NCBI GenBank assembly: GCA_905214955.1
Contig: CAJMON010000062.1
Coordinates: 1 to 18,873, forward strand
Direction: 5' to 3'
Length of the DNA: 18,873 nt
Source of the DNA: an uncultured bacterium
GTDB taxonomy: Bacteria > Bacillota > Clostridia > Lachnospirales > Lachnospiraceae
Below the pieces are notes generated by a model, which saw only the letters and a program-made list of their open reading frames with translations, was not told where the DNA came from and did not search any database. The position numbers were made by a program, and so were the translations under genes. This document shows positions 14,114-18,873 of the stretch, one piece after another. Within the stretch, counting starts at the first letter, position 1; each line of letters starts with the position of its first letter.

Positions 14114-15190
14114 ATGTATCAGTATGATAGTAAGGATAAATACGTTGCGTATGTGGGAACATACACGCATGGCAGCAGCATCGGCATCCATGTATACGAT
14201 CTGGACGTGGAAAACGGTTATATGACTGAGAGAGAAGTGATACCGGTGAACAACGCCTCCCATGTGGCGCTTTCTACCAGCGGAAAGTATCTGTATTCCA
14301 TCGCAGATGAAGGTGTGGCAGTGATGAAGATCAATGATGACGGCGGTCTGACACCCATCAATGAAGTAGGAATTGACGGAATGAGAGGATGTTTTCTTTC
14401 TACCGATAAGAGTGGAAAGTTCTTGTTTGTCGGCGGCTACCATGATGGAAAGGTAACAGTCGTTCATACTCATCGGGACGGACGCTTGGGAAGTGTTCTG
14501 GATGGTATTTTCCACAAGGGCCTTGGCAGTGTGGCAGAGCGGAACTTCCGCCCTCATGTAAGCTGCACCATGCCAACACCGGATGATAAGTATCTGTGCG
14601 TAGTGGACAACGGCATCGATCAGATCAAATTGTACACGGTAAATCCCAATACAGGAAAGCTGAAGCTTTATGATATCCTGCGCTGTGAACTGGAGTCTGG
14701 CCCAAGAGCTATCCGGTTCAGCAGAGATGGACGGTTTGCCTACGTGATCTGTGAGCTGAGCAATGAGATTCTGGTTTACAGCTATGACGGAAGCGGAAAA
14801 TCTCCGCAGTTTGAGCTTCTTCAGAAGGTGAAAACACCCATGGATGAGGAAGAAGTAGCCTGTGCAGCATCCGGCCTTCGGATTTCTCCCAGTGGAAAGT
14901 ATCTGTACTGTTCCACAGCAGGAGAGAACTCTGCGGGTATTTTCAAAATCGACCAGGAGACCGGACTTCTGACCAAGATCTGTATTCTGCCGATCAGCGG
15001 AAAGTATCCAAAAGATCTGGCAGTATTCCCGGATGAGAAGACTCTGGTGGTGTTAAACCACGAATCCAATGAGATCCGTTTCTTCCATATTGATTATGAA
15101 AAGGGATTGATTGTGATGAAGGGAAGACCTATCAAGATTGAGACGCCAAACTGCATCCTGATCAATAAGGTAGGGGATTTTAAAGAGTGA
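14114..15190 (+). CDS. Lactonase family protein, seven-bladed beta-propeller
   Basis: The 358-residue protein matches the PF10282 family, which includes E. coli 6-phosphogluconolactonase YbhE/Pgl and muconate cycloisomerase-like propellers. It starts with YVAYVGTYTHGSSIGIHVYDLD, typical for the family, and repeats the blade pattern S-x-S-GKYLY at three places (near residues 55, 100 and 256) plus LESGPRAIRFSRDGRFAYVI. The conserved RPHVSCTMPTPDDKYL segment carries the candidate active-site Arg and His. There is no signal peptide, so it is cytoplasmic. Hydrolysis of 6-phosphogluconolactone is possible, but the window has no pentose phosphate genes and the family is broad. AGGAGG precedes the start. 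It is monocistronic, with an operator-like repeat at its promoter and a strong terminator. Confidence 0.87.
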   Translation: MYQYDSKDKYVAYVGTYTHGSSIGIHVYDLDVENGYMTEREVIPVNNASHVALSTSGKYLYSIADEGVAVMKINDDGGLTPINEVGIDGMRGCFLSTDKSGKFLFVGGYHDGKVTVVHTHRDGRLGSVLDGIFHKGLGSVAERNFRPHVSCTMPTPDDKYLCVVDNGIDQIKLYTVNPNTGKLKLYDILRCELESGPRAIRFSRDGRFAYVICELSNEILVYSYDGSGKSPQFELLQKVKTPMDEEEVACAASGLRISPSGKYLYCSTAGENSAGIFKIDQETGLLTKICILPISGKYPKDLAVFPDEKTLVVLNHESNEIRFFHIDYEKGLIVMKGRPIKIETPNCILINKVGDFKE

Positions 15191-15268
15191 TGGATGCCTG
15201 GCGCATAGCACTGGGGCAATAGTTCGTGAAAAACGATAAAATGATTTAGAAATCATCTCATAAAAAAC

Positions 15269-15307
15269 AAAAAGCTGTACTTTCAGTGTGGAGAGTGCAG
15301 CTTTTTT
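15269..15307. terminator. Terminator between lactonase gene and aroC
   Basis: A 16-bp stem pairs AAAAAGCTGTACTTTC with GAGAGTGCAGCTTTTT (two G-U wobbles) around a six-base loop and continues into TTTTTT. The A-rich left arm gives a U-run on the minus strand as well, so it can end both the lactonase and the aroC transcripts. Confidence 0.9.
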
Positions 15308-15349
15308 AATGAATATGTGAGCGGGAATTGGGCGGATGCGTTTGTAGGA

Positions 15350-15523
15350 CGCTCCCGTCAGGAGGCGGCACATATTTTCTTCTCGTGCACAGCCACGCAT
15401 TGCAGGGAGGTGTCTAGAAGAATTTCGCAAGCCAGGACACAGCAGAGCGTCAGCCAGCAGGACGGTGCCCTGCGTCCTCTCTGACATCCGGTTCTTTCAC
15501 GCCTGACGGCGTGCCCGTACCGG
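15350..15523. other. Structured intergenic element downstream of aroC
   Basis: No credible gene is seen between the lactonase terminator and the aroC stop, but the stretch is dense in inverted repeats. CCGGT (15488-15492) and ACCGG (15519-15523) enclose, across symmetric 5+5 base internal loops, a CACGCC-TGAC-GGCGTG hairpin (15498-15513). GTCAG (15449-15453) with CTGAC (15481-15485) encloses AGGACG (15459-15464) with CGTCCT (15473-15478). GTGTC (15410-15414) pairs with GACAC (15436-15440), and CTCC/GGAG brackets CGTCA at 15352-15364. Possible explanations are an aroC 3' UTR structure, a small RNA, or an interspersed repeat. Confidence 0.45.
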
Positions 15524-15540
15524 CATTTTATCTGCCATTT

Positions 15541-16641
15541 TTACTGGTAGAACCGAATCAAATTCTCCATCTTGGAGGTTACGCCTGCAAAAAGCATATC
15601 CACCAGAGTCAGTGCAACCATGGACTCCACCACCACTACGGCTCTCGGCACAATCACAGGATCATGGCGCCCTTTGACGCTGACAGTGGTGGAATGTCCA
15701 TCTTTGGTCACAGTATCCTGGGGGAAGCCGATGGAAGGGGTAGGCTTTATGGCAGCACGGATGATCAGATCCGAACCATCACTGATGCCGCCCAAAATTC
15801 CGCCGGAATGATTGGTCAGCTTGATCACATCTCCGTCAGCAGACAGCGTATATTCATCATTATTCTTATGACCGGTGGATTTGGCGGCAGCAAATCCGTC
15901 CCCGATTTCCACGCCCTTGACAGCACCAATGGAAAACAGCGCCTTCCCAAGATTGGCATCCAGCTTTTCAAAAACCGGTTCTCCAATACCGGGCTTCATA
16001 TTCTGCACCACACACTCAATGATGCCTCCTGCAGAATCCTTGGACTGGATACACTCCTGCAGATAACGCTCTGCTTCCTCTGCAGCCTTTGCATCTGGCA
16101 TATACAGCGGATTTTCAAAGATCACAGAAGGGTTAAAACGGTCAGCATCTGCTGTCACAGGGCCGATAGACTTTGTATAGGTAAGAAGGGAAATTCCCAG
16201 GCGGTCCAAAATTGTGGCGGCGATGGCACCAGCGGCCACACGTCCAATGGTTTCTCTGCCGGAAGAACGTCCGCCTCCTCTGTAATCCCGGAACCCATAT
16301 TTTAAATCATAAGCCATATCTGCGTGGCCGGGGCGGTAATAATTGGCAATTTCACTGTAGTCCGCAGAACGCTGGGACTTGTTCCACACCATCATAGAGA
16401 TGGGGGTGCCGGTGGTGTGCCCTTCAAAGATGCCGGAGAGGATTTCCACAGCATCGTCTTCCTTGCGGGGAGTACTGTAAGGATTCTGACCGGGTTTCCT
16501 GCGGTTTAAATACTTCTGAATATTTTCTTCACAAAGGGGAAGCCCTGCCGGACAGCCATCGACCACAACGCCGACGCCTTTTCCGTGGGATTCCCCCCAG
16601 GTGGTGATGCGAAAATAACTGCCATATGTAGAACCTGCCAT
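15541..16641 (-). CDS. aroC: Chorismate synthase
   Basis: AroC makes chorismate from 5-enolpyruvylshikimate-3-phosphate, the last step of the shikimate pathway, with reduced FMN. The 366-residue product has all three family signatures: GESHGKGVGVVVDGCPAGL at 16-34 with H19, the YRGGGRSSGRETIGRVAAGA region with a DMAYDLKYG lead-in, and the late RHDPVIVPRAV segment. The GGILGGISDG motif is also present. The start at 16641 (MAGSTYGSYF) follows AGGAGG by seven bases; a frame six codons longer lacks such a site. No other aro genes are in the window, so it is apparently monocistronic. Confidence 0.97.
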   Translation of the reverse strand: MAGSTYGSYFRITTWGESHGKGVGVVVDGCPAGLPLCEENIQKYLNRRKPGQNPYSTPRKEDDAVEILSGIFEGHTTGTPISMMVWNKSQRSADYSEIANYYRPGHADMAYDLKYGFRDYRGGGRSSGRETIGRVAAGAIAATILDRLGISLLTYTKSIGPVTADADRFNPSVIFENPLYMPDAKAAEEAERYLQECIQSKDSAGGIIECVVQNMKPGIGEPVFEKLDANLGKALFSIGAVKGVEIGDGFAAAKSTGHKNNDEYTLSADGDVIKLTNHSGGILGGISDGSDLIIRAAIKPTPSIGFPQDTVTKDGHSTTVSVKGRHDPVIVPRAVVVVESMVALTLVDMLFAGVTSKMENLIRFYQ

Positions 16642-16675
16642 AAGTATGCCTCCTGTCATGTAATGTCATGCCCTC

Positions 16676-16704
16676 ATTATATCCAAACCGGTCTGGCTTG
16701 TAAA
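16676..16704 (-). promoter_or_regulatory. aroC promoter with palindromic spacer
   Basis: On the minus strand TTTACA (16699-16704) and TATAAT (16676-16681) are separated by 17 bases, 35 bases before the start codon. The spacer contains a 14-bp near-palindrome (16683-16696, CCA-x-ACCGGT-x-TGG, six of seven pairs matched), a possible operator. Confidence 0.75.
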
Positions 16705-16800
16705 GAGAGGGGAGATGAAATTCGGGAAAAGAAAAGGAAAAAAGAGAAAAAGAAGATTGTAAAAAAACTGTGAAGAACGGGAAAAATAAAAATGGGCGCA

Positions 16801-16829
16801 TTGACAAACGAAAAAGAAGCACCTATAAT
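16801..16829 (+). promoter_or_regulatory. Consensus promoter of the corA operon
   Basis: TTGACA (16801-16806) and TATAAT (16824-16829) are separated by 17 bases: every consensus position is matched. The region just upstream is rich in A-tracts that could act as an UP element. Transcription would start near 16836, about 150 bases before corA and 30 before the 31-codon leader ORF. Confidence 0.85.
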
Positions 16830-16866
16830 GGCAATAGCGAAAAAGGAAAGAAAGGAGTGTGATTCC

Positions 16867-16962
16867 ATGGATTGTGGGCCCGGTCATAAGGGACGGTTTC
16901 GAGACAAAAAAGAATACGGACCAGAGACGGGCTTCGGGAGAGATTATCCGTTCTTTGGATAA
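16867..16962 (+). CDS. Short ORF upstream of corA, possible leader peptide
   Basis: A 31-codon frame begins with ATG at 16867, nine bases after AAAGGAG, and ends in TAA at 16960-16962. The peptide is rich in Gly, charged residues and aromatic residues, with three prolines (positions 5, 19 and 28) and one cysteine, and no membrane segment. It lies between a consensus promoter and corA, and its stop codon falls in the right arm of a perfect hairpin directly ahead of the corA ribosome site. This layout suggests a leader peptide whose translation affects corA expression, as known for mgtL and corL in enterobacteria, but there is no sequence similarity claimed. It could be a stand-alone small protein or a chance frame. 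Confidence 0.55.
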   Translation: MDCGPGHKGRFRDKKEYGPETGFGRDYPFFG

Positions 16963-16964
16963 TC
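16942..16964 (+). promoter_or_regulatory. Hairpin next to the corA ribosome binding site
   Basis: GATTATCC (16942-16949) and GGATAATC (16957-16964) pair perfectly over 8 bp around a seven-base loop. The hairpin covers the last codons of the upstream short ORF and ends one base before the GAAAGGAG ribosome site of corA. Ribosomes translating the short ORF would melt it. No U-run follows, so it is not a terminator. Confidence 0.55.
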
Positions 16965-16982
16965 GAAAGGAGTTATGGAGTC

Positions 16983-17924
16983 ATGATAAAGATTTTCCGT
17001 ACCATTGATGGAGCAATCCATCAGGTGAATGAAGCACAGGAGGGGTGCTGGATCGCCATGATCAATCCCACTGCCACCGAGATTCTGGAGATGGCAGCAG
17101 AATATGGGATTGAGCAGGATGACCTGCGGGCACCGCTGGATGAAGAGGAACGTTCCCGTATTGCCTTTGAAGACAATTACGTGATGATTCTTGTGGATGT
17201 TCCTATTATAGAGGAGCGAAACGACAAAGACTGGTTCGGTACGATCCCCATGTCGGTGGTGTTGACGGATGACATCATTTTTACTGTGTGTTTGGAAGAT
17301 ACCCCGGTTCTCTCTGCCTTCATGGATGGGCGGATACGAAATTTTTTTACCTACAAAAAGACACGTTTTATTCTGCAGATTCTGTACAAGAATGCTACGA
17401 TGTATCTGCATTATCTGCGGATCATTGACAAAAAGAGCGAGATTGTGGAAGAGAAGATGCATGGTTCCACGAGAAATGAAGAGCTTATGGAATTGATGGA
17501 ACTGGAGAAATCTCTGGTGTACTTTACCACATCTTTGCGTTCCAATGAAGTGGTGCTGGAAAAACTTATGAAAAGCGACAGTATCAACCACTATCCAGAA
17601 GATGAGGACCTTCTGGAGGATGTCATCATTGAGAACAAGCAGGCAATTGAAATGGCCAATATTTACAGTGGAATTTTAAGCAGTATGGTGGATGCCTATG
17701 CATCTGTGATTTCCAATAACATGAACAGCATCATGAAGTTTCTGACCACAGTGACCATTGTCCTTACGATCCCCACCATGATTTTTAGTGCTTACGGAAT
17801 GAACTTAAAAAGCGTTGGAATGCCTTTCGCAGACGGAGACTGGGGATTTGCCGTTGTGATTCTCATGTCCCTGATTTTAAGTCTGGTAGTCGCTTTTATT
17901 TTCTCAAAAAAAGATTTATTTTAG
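16983..17924 (+). CDS. corA: CorA family magnesium/divalent cation transporter
   Basis: This 313-residue membrane protein forms pentameric Mg2+ (or Co2+/Ni2+) channels in the family. It has the expected layout: a long acidic cytoplasmic domain with the VPIIEERND and RTIDGAIHQVNEAQEGCWI segments, a long helical stalk (about 160-245), then two C-terminal membrane segments at about 249-271 and 288-307. The selectivity motif Y271-G-M-N274 closes the first one. The C-terminus is the basic KKDLF. The ATG at 16983 is used; an ATG nine bases earlier runs into a stop after three codons. It is probably translated from the AAAGGAG at 16966-16972. A rhomboid-like gene follows after ten bases in the same operon. 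Confidence 0.93.
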   Translation: MIKIFRTIDGAIHQVNEAQEGCWIAMINPTATEILEMAAEYGIEQDDLRAPLDEEERSRIAFEDNYVMILVDVPIIEERNDKDWFGTIPMSVVLTDDIIFTVCLEDTPVLSAFMDGRIRNFFTYKKTRFILQILYKNATMYLHYLRIIDKKSEIVEEKMHGSTRNEELMELMELEKSLVYFTTSLRSNEVVLEKLMKSDSINHYPEDEDLLEDVIIENKQAIEMANIYSGILSSMVDAYASVISNNMNSIMKFLTTVTIVLTIPTMIFSAYGMNLKSVGMPFADGDWGFAVVILMSLILSLVVAFIFSKKDLF

Positions 17925-17934
17925 GATGGTGTAA

Positions 17935-18780
17935 ATGAACTTTTTAAACAAAATGGAACGAAAATATGGCAGATATGCGATTCACAATCTGTCGGCGTAT
18001 ATTATTGGAATCTATGTAGTGGGATATCTGATGTATTTTTTCATGCCCAATATTTTTTCTTGGCTGACATTGGAACCCTACTATATTTTAAGGGGACAAA
18101 TCTGGCGCCTCGTAACCTGGCTTCTGGTGCCGCCTTCTTCCCCGGATCTGTTTACGATTATCATGCTCTTTTTCTATTATTCCATTGGCATGAGCCTGGA
18201 AAATACCTGGGGAGCTTTCCGTTACAATGTCTACATCTTTATGGGCATTCTTTCTACTGTAGTGGGTGCGTTCATTCTGTATGCGGTATTAGGAGGGGGC
18301 GGTCTGTTCGGAAATTCTCTGTTTAGTACCTACTATATTAATATGTCTATTTTCCTGGCGTTTGCAGCTTCTTATCCCAATGAGAGAGTGCTGTTGTACT
18401 TCTTTATACCCATCAAGATGAAATGGATGGGATACCTGTACGGATTCTTTGTGGTATATTCTTTTATTACCACCAACTGGGTAGGGAGAGTGGCGATTCT
18501 GGCATCCCTGTTTAATTTTATTGTGTTCTTCCTGATGACCAGAAATCAGAAACATACTTCGCCGAAAGATTTTATGCGGAGACAGAAGTTCCGCTATGAG
18601 GCAGGAACCGCAAAACGGTCAGGGCAGAAAAAAGTTACCAAGCACAAGTGTGCAGTATGCGGGCGTACCGAACTGGACGGAGATGATCTGGAATTCCGTT
18701 TCTGCTCTAAGTGTGATGGAAATTATGAATACTGCCAGGATCATCTGTTTACCCATCAGCACATTCATAAACCCCACTGA
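17935..18780 (+). CDS. Rhomboid-fold membrane protein with C-terminal zinc-finger-like tail, probably not a protease
   Basis: The 281-residue protein has about six membrane segments (roughly 20-40, 74-90, 98-120, 134-150, 165-180 and 188-206). Rhomboid/Der1-type hallmarks are RGQIWRLVTWLLVP after the first segment and PNERVLLYFFIPIKMKWMGYLY after the fourth. Alignment by eye from that Pro-Asn puts Tyr where the catalytic Ser of GxSG would be, and the sixth segment (NWVGRVAILASL) has no His at the usual AHLGG position. So a protease-dead rhomboid is likely. The tail has C239xxC242, C257xxC260, C267, H270, H274, H276 and H278, a metal-binding pattern. It lies ten bases after corA. An unrelated GNS (near 129) is not at the catalytic position. 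Confidence 0.75.
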   Translation: MNFLNKMERKYGRYAIHNLSAYIIGIYVVGYLMYFFMPNIFSWLTLEPYYILRGQIWRLVTWLLVPPSSPDLFTIIMLFFYYSIGMSLENTWGAFRYNVYIFMGILSTVVGAFILYAVLGGGGLFGNSLFSTYYINMSIFLAFAASYPNERVLLYFFIPIKMKWMGYLYGFFVVYSFITTNWVGRVAILASLFNFIVFFLMTRNQKHTSPKDFMRRQKFRYEAGTAKRSGQKKVTKHKCAVCGRTELDGDDLEFRFCSKCDGNYEYCQDHLFTHQHIHKPH

Positions 18781-18827
18781 AAAAATCTTGCAAATTTCAT
18801 AGGATGCAGTTTCCTGTGAAACGAACA

Positions 18828-18845
18828 TGCCGCCTGATGGCGGCA
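18828..18845. repeat. Perfect 7-bp hairpin downstream of the rhomboid gene
   Basis: TGCCGCC and GGCGGCA flank TGAT. No U-run follows on either strand, so it is not an ordinary terminator. Just upstream GTTTC-CTGT-GAAAC (18809-18822) forms a second small hairpin. The CGCC-TGAY-GGCG core is shared with the hairpin at 15498-15513. Confidence 0.5.
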
Positions 18846-18873
18846 CAACCATACATGAAAGTCAGCTGTTACG

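Noticed and set aside
15053..15487. 144-codon minus-strand open frame between aroC and the lactonase gene
   Set aside because: Its second half is antisense to the lactonase gene and to the terminator at 15269-15307, there is no ribosome site, and the composition is not protein-like. The part at 15350-15487 is better explained by the inverted-repeat element.
15511..16305. 264-codon plus-strand open frame antisense to aroC
   Set aside because: A long antisense frame opposite an unambiguous aroC. It has no ribosome site and no recognisable domain, so it is a codon-usage shadow.
16529..16887. Phe/Ser-rich minus-strand open frames upstream of aroC
   Set aside because: They are read from the complement of the purine-rich stretch, cross the aroC promoter and have no support beyond low-complexity hydrophobic residues.
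18057..18330. Possible rhomboid active-site GxS at the GNS near residue 129
   Set aside because: It lies well before the fourth membrane segment by alignment to the PNxRVLL landmark and no histidine is available in the sixth segment to form the dyad.
1..18873. CRISPR arrays, insertion sequences, prophage or defence genes
   Set aside because: No regularly spaced repeats, transposases, integrases or known defence proteins were found on either strand.

Overview
The window looks like the chromosome of a low-to-mid-GC Gram-positive anaerobe in the Clostridia, most likely Lachnospiraceae. The basis is AGGAGG-type ribosome binding sites before most genes, strong sigma-A type promoters with 17-base spacers, and gene content typical of that family: a DUF3783 protein, LuxS, a nitroreductase next to an AI-2E-family membrane protein, and an XRE/cupin regulator ahead of potABCD. 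No species-specific marker is visible. There are no insertion sequences, phage genes, CRISPR arrays or rRNA genes; this is an ordinary housekeeping region.

Layout. (a) 70-1204: luxS (minus) and a UPF0303/HbpS-like gene (plus) are transcribed away from each other from clearly visible promoters. (b) 1526-2351: thymidine kinase, a 38-codon ORF overlapping its stop codon, a bidirectional terminator, and a minus-strand tRNA-Gln(CUG) with its own promoter. (c) 2528-3406: a stand-alone homocysteine S-methyltransferase. (d) 3499-5647: a two-gene operon of a lactate/malate dehydrogenase family protein, with an arginine where lactate dehydrogenases have glutamine, and a malic enzyme. (e) 5765-8071: a DUF3783 gene (minus) diverges from a nitroreductase plus AI-2E-family membrane protein operon. 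(f) 8080-14012: a long minus-strand operon, XRE/cupin regulator - potA - potB - potC - potD - flavin reductase-like - RluA-type pseudouridine synthase, behind a strong promoter with a roughly 110-base leader. (g) 14049-15307: a beta-propeller lactonase with a palindrome across its promoter and a strong terminator. (h) 15350-15523: an intergenic stretch rich in nested inverted repeats. (i) 15541-16704: aroC (minus) with its promoter. (j) 16801-18780: a consensus promoter driving a 31-codon ORF, a hairpin, a CorA-type Mg transporter and a rhomboid-fold membrane protein with a zinc-finger-like tail.

How the genes relate. LuxS makes homocysteine and the methyltransferase can use it, so both belong to the activated methyl cycle, though they are separate transcription units. 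The dehydrogenase and malic enzyme probably interconvert oxaloacetate, malate and pyruvate. The pot operon imports polyamines under probable control of the co-transcribed regulator. The best candidates for something undescribed are the corA leader (short ORF plus hairpin), the protease-dead rhomboid with a zinc-finger tail behind corA, the structured element downstream of aroC, and the unidentified operators on the lactonase and pot promoters. No wholly new multi-gene system is evident.
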